Part shown: in pieces, positions 44,428 through 52,926 of the stretch | Layout: the number at the start of each line of letters is the position of its first letter | How positions within the stretch are numbered: position 1 is the first letter of the stretch | From: Rhizobium sp. P38BS-XIX | GTDB taxonomy: Bacteria > Pseudomonadota > Alphaproteobacteria > Rhizobiales > Rhizobiaceae | Length of the DNA: 64,000 nt | Reading direction: 5' to 3' | Assembly: GCF_012641435.1 (NCBI RefSeq) | Contig: NZ_JABAIJ010000005.1 | Span: 464,367-528,366, forward strand | Notes under the pieces: generated by a model | What the model was told of the DNA's origin: nothing | Database searches by the model: none | The model's input: the letters and a program-made list of their open reading frames with translations, nothing else | Program-made: the position numbers and the translations under genes

Positions 44428-45060
44428 TTGAGCCTGACACTATCTCGATATCTCAAGGATTTCAGCGTCGAACAGGCGCCGCCCGTCGATTTGTCGGACA
44501 CGATATTCGCGGAACCGACGGAGTTTCTCGAAAGTGCCGTCGAGCCGCCGATCGATGTGGAAGCCGAACGTCGTGCCGCCTACGCGGAAGGGCACGAAGC
44601 GGCAACGCTGGAATTGTCGCAGAAGCATCAGGCTGAACTCAACGCCATGATCGAATCCTTTCGTGCCGAGACCGATGCTCTTCGTGTGCGTTATGAGGAG
44701 CAGGCAGCCGAAAGAATTACCGCCGACATGACGCAGATCGCCACGATGCTCGGCCAGGCAATCAGCGCGGAAGCTGCAAGCGTTCTTGCACCGATCCTGA
44801 CCGAAACGCTGACGAACAAGGCGGTCGCCGATCTCGCGGATCTGGTCAAGGCCGCCATTCTCGACGGCAGCGTCGGGACCATCTCCGTAAGTGGTCCGCG
44901 CCATCTCTTCGAGGTCCTTCAGGCCCATCTGGGTGAAGAGGCCACCGTGCTGCGGCATGTCGAAGCGCAGGATGTCGATCTGACAGTTACCATCGGCGAG
45001 AGCGTTCTCGTCACCCGAATGTCCGCCTGGGCCGCCAGCTTGAAAGAGATCCTGAAATGA
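44428..45060 (+). CDS. FliH-like protein upstream of motB
   Basis: 210 residues from the TTG at 44428, which has GGGGAG eight bases upstream; an ATG at 44377 in the same frame lacks such a site. A long helical, charge-rich middle (AERRAAYAEGHEAATLELSQ, then KHQAELNAMIESFRAETDAL) precedes a C-terminal alpha/beta segment ending RMSAWAASLKEILK. This matches the build of FliH, regulator of the ATPase FliI, and no other fliH is seen in the window. Sequence similarity to enteric FliH is too weak to be sure. It overlaps motB by four bases. Confidence 0.65.
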   Translation: MSLTLSRYLKDFSVEQAPPVDLSDTIFAEPTEFLESAVEPPIDVEAERRAAYAEGHEAATLELSQKHQAELNAMIESFRAETDALRVRYEEQAAERITADMTQIATMLGQAISAEAASVLAPILTETLTNKAVADLADLVKAAILDGSVGTISVSGPRHLFEVLQAHLGEEATVLRHVEAQDVDLTVTIGESVLVTRMSAWAASLKEILK

Positions 45061-46484
45061 GCGACGGCGATCAAAGTCACGGAAAACACGAGATCATCAT
45101 CGTCAAGCGCCATGGCGGCGGCGACCATGAAGGCGGTCACGGCGGCGCATGGAAGATCGCCTATGCCGACTTCATGACAGCCATGATGGCGTTCTTCCTG
45201 GTGATGTGGCTGGTGAATGCGGCGAACGAAGAGACGAAAGCCTCCGTCGCCTCCTATTTCAATCCAATCAAGCTCGCGGACGAAAAGCCGACCGAGAAGG
45301 GCCTGAAGAAGCCCGTCGATCAGGCGGACGGCGAGAAGAACAAGCAGAAGTCCAACAAGGCGGAAGACAATCCGAACGATGGCAAGTCCGCCAAAACGGG
45401 CGAGGATCTGACATCGACGTCGGGCGACCAGACGAACTATTCCGAAGCGGATTTCTTCGAAAACCCCTATTCGGTCCTGGCTGAGATCGCGCAGGAAGTC
45501 GGTCAGCAGGCCAATGTCAGCGCCAAGGGCGATGGTGGTGCGGCCCAATCCGGCCCGGCGACCGGTGCCGACGGCGGCCAGGCCTATCGCGATCCGTTCG
45601 ATCCGGATTTCTGGACGAAGCAGGTGCAGGTTTCCAGCGCCTCCAAGAAGGCAAACGAGGAACAGTCCGCCAAGTCGGATCAGTCGCCGAAGGGCGAAGT
45701 CATCGCGCTATCCAAGGCGACGGCGGCCGATAGCGGCCAGCCAGCCGATCAGCCGCAGACGCCAGAACAGCAACCGACGACAAGCGACCAGCAGCAGGCC
45801 AATGGCAAGCAGGGTAAGCAGACGCAACCTCAACAGATCGCCAAGGCAACCACTCAGAACGACATCTCCGTGCCGGAAGACAACGCCGCTTTGCCTGAGA
45901 GCAAGGATGTGACGCCGACCAAGGCGCAGCAGCAGGAAGCCAAGGATCTGCAACAGCAGATCCAGGCTGAGATCAAGGGTGTCGCCGGTCAGCTGGCCGA
46001 GGGCTTGCAGGTCACCGCGGCCGAGGGCGGTGTCTTGGTGACGATTTCCGACCAGAGCAACGATCCGATGTTCAACATCGGCTCCGCAGTGCCGCGCAAG
46101 GAAATGGTGCTGGCAATGGAAAAGATCGGCAAGCTGCTTGCCGAGCGCAAGGGCTCGATCCTGGTTCGCGGCCATACTGACGGCCGGCCCTATATCGTCG
46201 ATGGACGCAACGACAACTGGCGCCTGTCGCTCGATCGTGCCCAGAGCGCCTACTATATGCTGACCAGCGGTGGTCTGGACGAAAAGCGCATCGTGCAGGT
46301 TTCCGGCTTTGCGGATCGGCGGCTGAAGCTGCCTGAAGACCCCTTCAACGATGCCAACCGTCGTATCGAGATTCTGATCGCCAGCCCGTCCAGCCAGGCT
46401 TCCAAGGAGCCGGCCAAGCCGGAAACCCAGGCGCCCGCCAAGCCGACCTCCGGCAAAGGCAAGGGTCAAGGCAAGCAGGGATAA
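45057..46484 (+). CDS. motB: Flagellar motor stator protein MotB
   Basis: 475 residues. An N-terminal helix with the proton-binding Asp38 (AYADFMTAMMAFFLVMWLVN) anchors the MotA4MotB2 stator. A long polar, Gln/Lys-rich linker (about residues 70-320) and a C-terminal OmpA-like peptidoglycan-binding domain follow (ILVRGHTDGRPYIV, then NDNWRLSLDRAQSAYYMLTS). The linker is longer than in most MotB. It overlaps the FliH-like gene and is followed by motC after 3 bp. Confidence 0.96.
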   Translation: MSDGDQSHGKHEIIIVKRHGGGDHEGGHGGAWKIAYADFMTAMMAFFLVMWLVNAANEETKASVASYFNPIKLADEKPTEKGLKKPVDQADGEKNKQKSNKAEDNPNDGKSAKTGEDLTSTSGDQTNYSEADFFENPYSVLAEIAQEVGQQANVSAKGDGGAAQSGPATGADGGQAYRDPFDPDFWTKQVQVSSASKKANEEQSAKSDQSPKGEVIALSKATAADSGQPADQPQTPEQQPTTSDQQQANGKQGKQTQPQQIAKATTQNDISVPEDNAALPESKDVTPTKAQQQEAKDLQQQIQAEIKGVAGQLAEGLQVTAAEGGVLVTISDQSNDPMFNIGSAVPRKEMVLAMEKIGKLLAERKGSILVRGHTDGRPYIVDGRNDNWRLSLDRAQSAYYMLTSGGLDEKRIVQVSGFADRRLKLPEDPFNDANRRIEILIASPSSQASKEPAKPETQAPAKPTSGKGKGQGKQG

Positions 46485-46487
46485 GCC

Positions 46488-47792
46488 ATGGCGCGCAAAC
46501 AGCATCGTCATCATCTGGCACTCGCGCTCACCGCCGGCATTCTGATGCCGGCCGGCGCTGGGGCGCAGGAGCAGGACAATCTGCCGCTCTACAAGATGAT
46601 GCGCTCGCTCGAATTCGTGCAGGATTCCGTGGTGGCCGGCGATAGTTCGGCCGGCGAAATGCAGCGCTTCCTGCTGGCGACCATCGACGAGCGTCTGCGC
46701 AATGCCGACAAAGGTGTCTTCGAGGACAGCCGCAACGCCGATGCAGCCCTCATCTATGCGATGAGCGGCGGCAATCCGACGACGCTCGAATTTCTGATGT
46801 CGCGGGATATCAACGGCAATTTCGACAACCGCGTCGCCGATGTTCTGAGAAAATATCTGAACGGTAAGGGGCTTTTGGTCGTCAACACGCTTGCCGACAT
46901 TGCAAGGGAATACCGCGACAAGCCGATCGGTCCCTATCTCTCGCTGGTGGCAGGCAATGTCATGTCCGGCAAGAATGCCGCGGCGGCCTTGAAGCTTTAT
47001 GATTGGGCGCGGCTGTCTGCGCCGGGCACGATCGTCGAGGAATCGGCGCTGCGCCGCTCGCTTGCAATATGCGCCGACGCGGGAATGGTGCCGATGGGGC
47101 TCGATTACGCGCTGCGTTACACGCGGCGCTTCCTGCATTCGCCCTATGCCAGCCAGTTCGCGGATCTCTTCGTGCAGCTGGTGGTGGATCACGATTCGGA
47201 TGTGAAGCAGCAGGATATCGTCGAAATCCTGTCGTTCATGGATCCGCCAAGACAGCGCGAGATTTACCTGCGCATGGCTCGTCGTGCCGCGATTGCCGGC
47301 AAGTCCGATCTGGCGGCTCTGGCTGCCGGTCACGCGCAGGCCATATCGACCGATAACAGCGAGGCGTTCGGTGCGCTGGCGGGCTTTTACGGCGGGGTTG
47401 CCGGCGTATCGACGTCCAATCTGCAATCCGCGATCAGCAATCTCGACCAGATGCCGGCGGGAGAGCTGAATGCGCAGGACCGCGCCTTGCGCGATGCGGC
47501 AAAGGCGGTTGCACAGGAGATTACGCGCGCGCCGGATCCTGCAAGCCTCGGGCAAGGCAATGTTCCTAACCTGCCAAACCAACAGAATACTGAACACGAT
47601 GCTGCTGTGACGAATCAAGCGGAAGCCAAGGCTTCCAGCACGGCGGGTGTTGAGCAGGGAGCTGCAGCTAAGGCAGCTTCCGCCCCGGAAGGAGAGAGGC
47701 AGGAGGCCGATTCTTCGTTCAACGCATTCGTCACGACGAGCCGCTCGAAGCTTGATGCTATCGATGGTTTGTTGAAGCAGGAAAGTCATTGA
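46488..47792 (+). CDS. motC: Periplasmic motility protein MotC
   Basis: 434 residues with a signal peptide (HHLALALTAGILMPAGAGAQ) and no membrane anchor after it. In S. meliloti MotC binds the periplasmic part of MotB and is needed for full motor function; MotE is its chaperone. It contains helical repeat-like segments such as SLVAGNVMSGKNAAAALKLY. It is next to motB and overlaps fliK's region by a few bases. Confidence 0.92.
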   Translation: MARKQHRHHLALALTAGILMPAGAGAQEQDNLPLYKMMRSLEFVQDSVVAGDSSAGEMQRFLLATIDERLRNADKGVFEDSRNADAALIYAMSGGNPTTLEFLMSRDINGNFDNRVADVLRKYLNGKGLLVVNTLADIAREYRDKPIGPYLSLVAGNVMSGKNAAAALKLYDWARLSAPGTIVEESALRRSLAICADAGMVPMGLDYALRYTRRFLHSPYASQFADLFVQLVVDHDSDVKQQDIVEILSFMDPPRQREIYLRMARRAAIAGKSDLAALAAGHAQAISTDNSEAFGALAGFYGGVAGVSTSNLQSAISNLDQMPAGELNAQDRALRDAAKAVAQEITRAPDPASLGQGNVPNLPNQQNTEHDAAVTNQAEAKASSTAGVEQGAAAKAASAPEGERQEADSSFNAFVTTSRSKLDAIDGLLKQESH

Positions 47793-47794
47793 TC

Positions 47795-49426
47795 ATGAAC
47801 GACATCGGTGTATCCGGCGCCTCGTCCGGGGCGGATATTCTTTTGGCCGCCAAAGGCGCCCGTTCGGCAAAGCAGGATGACGGCAAGGGATTTCTCGATG
47901 CCTTGGCGAGTTCGCTCGGCAATGGACGCAAGTCCTCCGGCACGAATGCCGGCTCCTCCACCGCGGCGGATGCGGGCACGAACACCGATGACACGACGGA
48001 TAAGGACACCTCTGCAGCGTCAACCGCAGCCGGCGATCCTACGGCCATTGGTCTTGCCATCGATGACAGCAATACGGCCGGAACAGCGATGATCGACACG
48101 TCTGCAGCAAACCTCGCCAATCTCACCGGCCTGGCAAAGGGCGCCAAGTCGCCCCAGGCACCGACCACGCAGTCGCTTTCGAAATCACTGATCGATCTCC
48201 AGAAGGCAGCGCCGTCCACGGCCGACGCCGATACGGCATCTGCGGCAGAACCTGCCGCGGCTACCGATCCGGCCAAGATGCCGACCGATGCCGGCCAAAT
48301 GCCTGCCCAAACGGATGCCGCCACCCAGCTCGCGGAAATTGCTCAGCAGCTGGCGGATGCTGTCGCCGGCGGCGAACAGCCGGCGCCGACGGATGGCACC
48401 GGCAAGACGCCGGTCGTCAAGGGAGCCAAGGACGCTTCCGCGGCCACGGATAGTAAGGCGGCACCAACCGATGGGACCCAGGCCTCCGGCACGATCTCCG
48501 ATGCGCTGACGCTCCTGAACGCGCCACCCGTCGCGATCGCAGCGCAGGTCTCCGTGGTAGCCAATAACGGCACCAATGCTACGGCTGCCGGCCAGACGCC
48601 CAATGACGCGAAGATTCAGGCACTCCCGCTCGTTCACGCAGCCCTCAAGGACGCGACTGACGATTCAACGCCGACGCTTCCCGATGACGGTACCGCCACG
48701 GATACGACGCAGACTTTCCGCCTGACGCGGGCCGATGGGCGCGGCGGCGCGCTGGACATGTCGATCAGCAAGAACGGCGACGAAACGGCCGACGTCAAGG
48801 TATCCACGCCGGCTACAGGTGAGATGCCTTCGGTCACCGTGCTTGATTCGCGGCGTTACCTTGGGCTTGCCGCCAACTCGAATTCGTCCCTGGTTGCCGG
48901 CGCGTTGGCGGGGGACCGCGAGTGGTCGGCCGCCATGCTGCCGGGCTCGGCACTGTCCAATGCCGCGAACTTGACGAGCACCGGAAAGGTCGTCAACACG
49001 CTAAAGATTCAGCTGAGCCCCGATAACCTCGGCGACGTCACCGCCACCATGCGGCTTTCCGGCGATCAGCTGAGTGTCGATCTCAAGGTGCAAACCGGCG
49101 AGGCCTACAGGCAGCTGCATGCTGACCAGAGCCATATGGTCGATGCGCTGCGGGCTCAGGGCTATCAGGTCGATACCATCACCGTGTCGCTGGCTTCAAA
49201 CGCCGATCAGCAGTCGGATACGGGCCGGCAGTCCGGATCGAGCCAGTCGCAGCAGCAATCGTTGCTGAATCAGGGACAGGGTGGCGACGCACGCCCGAAG
49301 GGCCAGAACTACTCGGGGCAGCAGGCAAATGGGAACAATGGCAATCGCGGCACGAGTGAACGTGGCATGGAAGACGGCGCTGCTGGCGGCGCTCAGCGCG
49401 CTCGCTCTGGCGCAGTTTACCTCTGA
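47795..49426 (+). CDS. fliK: Flagellar hook-length control protein FliK (formerly MotD)
   Basis: 543 residues from ATG 47795; a TTG at 47789 in frame is an alternative with better spacing to AGGAA. A long, disordered Ala/Thr/Asp-rich N-terminal part is followed by a C-terminal flg_hook domain: LKIQLSPDNLGDVTATMRLS, then DQLSVDLKVQTGEAYRQLHA. In S. meliloti the gene after motC, once called motD, was shown to be fliK. Its last 98 bases overlap, in another frame, the signal-peptide region of the next gene. FliK stops export of hook subunits when the hook reaches its length. Confidence 0.92.
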   Translation: MNDIGVSGASSGADILLAAKGARSAKQDDGKGFLDALASSLGNGRKSSGTNAGSSTAADAGTNTDDTTDKDTSAASTAAGDPTAIGLAIDDSNTAGTAMIDTSAANLANLTGLAKGAKSPQAPTTQSLSKSLIDLQKAAPSTADADTASAAEPAAATDPAKMPTDAGQMPAQTDAATQLAEIAQQLADAVAGGEQPAPTDGTGKTPVVKGAKDASAATDSKAAPTDGTQASGTISDALTLLNAPPVAIAAQVSVVANNGTNATAAGQTPNDAKIQALPLVHAALKDATDDSTPTLPDDGTATDTTQTFRLTRADGRGGALDMSISKNGDETADVKVSTPATGEMPSVTVLDSRRYLGLAANSNSSLVAGALAGDREWSAAMLPGSALSNAANLTSTGKVVNTLKIQLSPDNLGDVTATMRLSGDQLSVDLKVQTGEAYRQLHADQSHMVDALRAQGYQVDTITVSLASNADQQSDTGRQSGSSQSQQQSLLNQGQGGDARPKGQNYSGQQANGNNGNRGTSERGMEDGAAGGAQRARSGAVYL

Positions 49427-49961
49427 CGCCCTTGCATCCGGTAATCCGAGCCCGCCGGATAATGGTGCTGCCGGGCTTTGCGAGCGGGAGATACAGTCTG
49501 CCGCTGCGAAATACGGCATACCGGAGGGGATCCTCTATTCGGTCGGCCTGACCGAAACGGGGCGCAAGGGTTCGCTCTATCCCTATGCGCTCAACGTGGA
49601 GGGAAAGCCCGTTTTCCCCCCATCCGAAAATGCAGCCCTGCAGGTTTTCGCAGCAGCCCGGCAGAGCGGCGCCAAGCTTATCGATGTCGGCTGCATGCAG
49701 ATCAATCAGTATTTCCACGGTGAAAACTTCGCCTCCGTGGATGCCATGTTCGATCCCCGCAGCAATGTCGAATACGCGGCCAAGTTCCTCCGCAACCTCC
49801 ATGACAGGCATGAGACCTGGACGATGGCGGTAGCAAGATACCACGCAGGACCAAACAATGACCCGGCTCAGAAGGTCTATGTCTGCCGTGTGATTGCCAA
49901 TCTGGTTGCTACGGGCTATGGCAAATGGACGCCCAACGCGGCCACCTTCTGTCAAAATTAA
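49329..49961 (+). CDS. Periplasmic lytic transglycosylase (SLT fold) in the flagellar cluster
   Basis: 210 residues from ATG 49329 (ATG 49338 and GTG 49356 are alternatives). Signal peptide WKTALLAALSALALAQFTSD, then an SLT domain with the catalytic Glu in ILYSVGLTETGRKG, DVGCMQINQYFHGENF and MAVARYHAGPNNDPAQKVYV. Enzymes of this kind open peptidoglycan for the flagellar rod where FlgJ lacks the muramidase domain, as with SltF of Rhodobacter. The signal peptide lies inside the 3' end of fliK in another frame. Confidence 0.88.
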   Translation: MGTMAIAARVNVAWKTALLAALSALALAQFTSDALASGNPSPPDNGAAGLCEREIQSAAAKYGIPEGILYSVGLTETGRKGSLYPYALNVEGKPVFPPSENAALQVFAAARQSGAKLIDVGCMQINQYFHGENFASVDAMFDPRSNVEYAAKFLRNLHDRHETWTMAVARYHAGPNNDPAQKVYVCRVIANLVATGYGKWTPNAATFCQN

Positions 49962-49977
49962 ACAACCTATAGGTTGT
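49962..49977. promoter_or_regulatory. 16-bp perfect palindrome upstream of rem
   Basis: ACAACCTATAGGTTGT, a gap-free 8+8 inverted repeat one base after the transglycosylase stop and 264 bp before the rem ATG. LuxR-type dimers such as VisN/VisR typically bind dyads of about this length; the assignment is inference. It could also be a small hairpin at the end of the upstream mRNA. Confidence 0.45.
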
Positions 49978-50241
49978 ATACGCCTTCCGGTTAGTGGGTG
50001 CTAACCCTCTTGGTGAGGTTGACTGCCATGGGTTTGCCTAAAATGGGCTTATTAATCATAAGCGAACTAACAACTTTTTTATCGGTGCAAAACGCAAGGC
50101 ACCCACTAGATATAGTGCAAATCGCACCTCCAAAGTTAATCAATTATTAATTCCCGCCACTCATTTCCGACAGTTGTTCGTGATTCGCCCGATTCGTACC
50201 CATAGGTCATCGAAACACCACACTGATTCGGAGGCGGACGA
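49978..50241 (+). promoter_or_regulatory. AT-rich upstream region of rem with nested inverted repeats
   Basis: 264 bp without a gene. It has TAGTGGGTGC (49992-50001) and its exact complement GCACCCACTA (50099-50108), an internal GGTTAG...CTAACC dyad around 49990-50007, and short dyads GTGC...GCAC near 50116-50128. The base composition is AT-rich relative to the neighbours. It must hold the rem promoter, a point of control in rhizobial motility. Confidence 0.6.
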
Positions 50242-50913
50242 ATGATCGTAGTGGTTGATGAGCGAGAGCTCGTTAAGGACGGATATACATCACTGTTTGG
50301 ACGCGAGGGCATCCCTTCCACGGGGTTTGATCCGCGCGAGTTCGGCGAATGGGTCTCAACGGCGGCAGAGGGCGATATCGCCGCTGTCGAAGCGTTTTTG
50401 ATTGGTCAGGGGCAGCACGTTCACGAGCTCCCAAGGGCCATTCGTGACCGGTCGGCTGCACCTGTCATCGCGGTCAGCGATCAACCCTCGCTCGAATCGA
50501 CCCTTGCACTCTTTGATTGCGGCGTTGACGACGTCGTACGCAAGCCGGTGCATCCCCGGGAAATTCTGGCCCGTGCCGCGGCGATCCGCCGTAGGCTCAA
50601 GGCCATCAACAACTATACCGATATCGGGCCTATCCGCGTCTTTGCAGATGGTCGCGATCCCGAGATCAATGGCGAGGTTTTTGCCCTGCCGCGGCGCGAG
50701 CGTCGCATCCTGGAATATTTGATTGCCAACCGCGGTCGCCGGGTGACGAAGACGCAGATCTTCAACGCGATTTACGGCATCTTCGACGAGGAAGTCGAAG
50801 AAAACGTGGTCGAAAGCCATATCTCCAAGCTGCGCAAGAAGCTGCGCAAGAAGCTCGGTTTCGATCCTGTCGATTCCAAGCGCTTCCTTGGCTACTGCAT
50901 CGACTGGAGCTGA
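50242..50913 (+). CDS. rem: OmpR-family motility transcription activator Rem/FtcR
   Basis: 223 residues, matching S. meliloti Rem and Brucella FtcR. An N-terminal receiver-like domain (MIVVVDERELVKDGYTSLFG) lacks a clear phosphoacceptor Asp motif. The C-terminal winged helix reads EVFALPRRERRILEYLIANR, then VVESHISKLRKKLRKKLGFD and DSKRFLGYCIDWS. Rem is made in exponential phase under VisNR and activates class II flagellar genes. It is followed by a very strong terminator, so it is a single-gene unit. Confidence 0.95.
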   Translation: MIVVVDERELVKDGYTSLFGREGIPSTGFDPREFGEWVSTAAEGDIAAVEAFLIGQGQHVHELPRAIRDRSAAPVIAVSDQPSLESTLALFDCGVDDVVRKPVHPREILARAAAIRRRLKAINNYTDIGPIRVFADGRDPEINGEVFALPRRERRILEYLIANRGRRVTKTQIFNAIYGIFDEEVEENVVESHISKLRKKLRKKLGFDPVDSKRFLGYCIDWS

Positions 50914-50952
50914 ACGATACGATCGGCCTCCAGCCTTCCGAATTCAAACTCG

Positions 50953-50989
50953 GGCCCGGAAATCGAGCGATTTCCGGGCCTCTTTTTTT
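50953..50989 (+). terminator. Rho-independent terminator after rem
   Basis: Near-perfect 12-13-bp stem GGCCCGGAAATCG/CGATTTCCGGGCC followed by TCTTTTTTT. It separates rem from the flgE relic and flgK. Confidence 0.93.
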
Positions 50990-51162
50990 GTTCGGGCGCA
51001 TCGACCGGCCATCGGAATGTGCGTCATGACTTACCATCATTCCGCATGATTTCGTGCCCGAAAAAGATCATTTCACGATGATCGGTTTTTCGTCCTCTCA
51101 GACAGCTTCACGCAAGGCCCGCCACCTACTCTCAGTCGTATGAAGGATAACGAGGATTCCAG

Positions 51163-51429
51163 ATGAGGAATTTCGACGGCATGAGGACGATGGTTGCAGG
51201 GGCGCCTGTGCAGACGGTTGGTCTGCGCGCTGTCTCCAGCGTCGTCGTCAGCGCGCAGTCGGCTCATCGAGCTTCTCTCGCATCCAGGACTGCTTGCAGA
51301 CAGTGGCGTCGGTTTCGCGTGGATCTCTTGCCGCGCGATCCCGAAAGCCATCTGGTCAAATCCGCCGGCCTCACTTTGATGGGCTATTCTGACACATCCG
51401 GCGCGCCATCGGCCGATCTGCGGCGCTAA
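51163..51429 (+). pseudogene. flgE: Decayed remnant of the flagellar hook gene flgE
   Basis: 88 codons in the place where rhizobia carry flgE (about 400 codons) between rem and flgK. Two parts still look like FlgE. The start reads GMRTMVAGAPVQTVGLRAVS, comparable to the axial N-terminus GMMRTGVSGMNAQ...LSTV. The end reads LVKSAGLTLMGYSDTSGAPS, comparable to the LVNSAGFTLMGYS segment about 130 residues into normal FlgE. Between them sits scrambled sequence; the +1 frame there reads LLSHPGLLADSGVG, like the SSLLLPS..Y.SGGV segment of FlgE, suggesting a frameshift. The whole C-terminal two thirds is missing, and an in-frame stop ends it 24 bp before flgK. No other hook gene is in the window. If the sequence is correct the hook must be encoded elsewhere, or the strain cannot build one. 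Confidence 0.75.
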
Positions 51430-51453
51430 AACGAATAGGGTATCGAGTCAGTC

Positions 51454-52923
51454 ATGTCGCTCACAACAGCTCTCAACAACGCGCAGGCGATCTTCAACAA
51501 TACCGGCACGCAAAGCAGTGTCGTCTCGAACAATATCGCCAATGCCGGCAATGCGGATTACTCGCGTCGGCAGGCGGTGCTGACAACCAATATGGCCGGC
51601 GCGCAGGTGGTCAAGATCGCCCGCAGCGACGAGCCCGCCCTGCAGAAGGCCTACCTTGGCAATTCGTCGTCGGACGCGGCGCAGCAATTGCTTCTGAACG
51701 CCTACAGCAATCTCCAGTCGGCAACGCTCGGCGGCAACGACAACGAGATTGCGCCGTCAACCTATCTCTCGGCATTCCAGACGGCGATGCAGACCTATTC
51801 CGGGTCGCCATCCAGCACCACGGCGGCGCAATCCGCCATCAACGCGGCACAGAGCCTGGCGACCTCGCTCAACAATGCGACCACCGCGGTTCAGAATGCG
51901 CGTGAAGACGCCGACAAGCAGATCAGCTCCGATGTCGATTCGCTCAATAGCCTGCTGAAGCAATTCCAGACGGCCAACGAGGCGGTGAAGTCTGCGACGA
52001 ACGCCGCAAGCCCGACGTCGAATGCGCTTGCCGATGCGATGGATCAGCGCGATTCCATTCTGAAGCAGATCTCGCAGATCGTCGGTGTAAACGCCGTCAC
52101 CCGCGGCAACAACGACATGGCGCTCTATACGTCGAGCGGCACGACCCTTTTCGAGACAATTCCGCGCACCGTAACCTTCACGCCGACGAACTCCTACACG
52201 GCTGGCACGACGGGCAACAACGTCTATATCGACGGTGTGGCGCTCACCCCCGGCCAGGGCGCGACGACGACCGCGCAGGGCACGCTGCAGGCGGCGCTTC
52301 AGGTCCGCGACGATGTCGCGCCGACCTACCAGAAGCAGCTGGACGAGATCGCGCGCGGCCTTGTGACGACGTTTGCCGAGACCAACAAGACCAATTCGAC
52401 GAAGGCAGCCGGCCTCTTTACATGGAGCGGCGGTACCGTACCGGCAAGCGGCACGGCGGTGACCGGCCTGGCCGGCTCGATTACGGTGAATTCGGCACTT
52501 GTCACATCGAAAGGCGGCAACCCGAACCTGCTGCGCGATGGCGGCATTAACGGCGTTAACTATGTGGTAAACCCAAATGGCGACAGCGGCTATTCCACGC
52601 AGCTCGATGCCTATATCACTGCCATGAATACCAAGATGGATTTCGATGCTTCGGCCGGTTCCGACACCAAGGCCAGCCTCATGGACTATGCCTCCAGCTC
52701 CATCGGTTGGCTTGAAGGCCAGCGCAGCACGGCTACCACGGCGGCGGAAAACACGTCCGCAGCGCTTTCGCGCTCCTCGAGCGCCTATTCGAATGCGACC
52801 GGCGTCAATCTCGACGAAGAACTGACGCTGATGATGGATATCGAACAGTCCTACAAGGCTGGAACCAAGATATTGAACGCAGTCAACGAAATGCTTCAAT
52901 CGGTACTGGATATTGCGAGCTAA
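51454..52923 (+). CDS. flgK: Flagellar hook-filament junction protein FlgK (HAP1)
   Basis: 489 residues. The N-terminal axial motif is SSVVSNNIANAGNADYSRRQ, and the C-terminal helix is DEELTLMMDIEQSYKAGTKI, then LNAVNEMLQSVLDIAS. It caps the hook and joins it to the filament. The frame is intact, in contrast to the hook gene remnant just upstream. flgL follows after 3 bp. Confidence 0.95.
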   Translation: MSLTTALNNAQAIFNNTGTQSSVVSNNIANAGNADYSRRQAVLTTNMAGAQVVKIARSDEPALQKAYLGNSSSDAAQQLLLNAYSNLQSATLGGNDNEIAPSTYLSAFQTAMQTYSGSPSSTTAAQSAINAAQSLATSLNNATTAVQNAREDADKQISSDVDSLNSLLKQFQTANEAVKSATNAASPTSNALADAMDQRDSILKQISQIVGVNAVTRGNNDMALYTSSGTTLFETIPRTVTFTPTNSYTAGTTGNNVYIDGVALTPGQGATTTAQGTLQAALQVRDDVAPTYQKQLDEIARGLVTTFAETNKTNSTKAAGLFTWSGGTVPASGTAVTGLAGSITVNSALVTSKGGNPNLLRDGGINGVNYVVNPNGDSGYSTQLDAYITAMNTKMDFDASAGSDTKASLMDYASSSIGWLEGQRSTATTAAENTSAALSRSSSAYSNATGVNLDEELTLMMDIEQSYKAGTKILNAVNEMLQSVLDIAS

Positions 52924-52926
52924 GCC

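Noticed and set aside
45708..47789. A 693-codon minus-strand frame opposite motB and motC
   Set aside because: It spans two well-supported genes and has no signature of its own.
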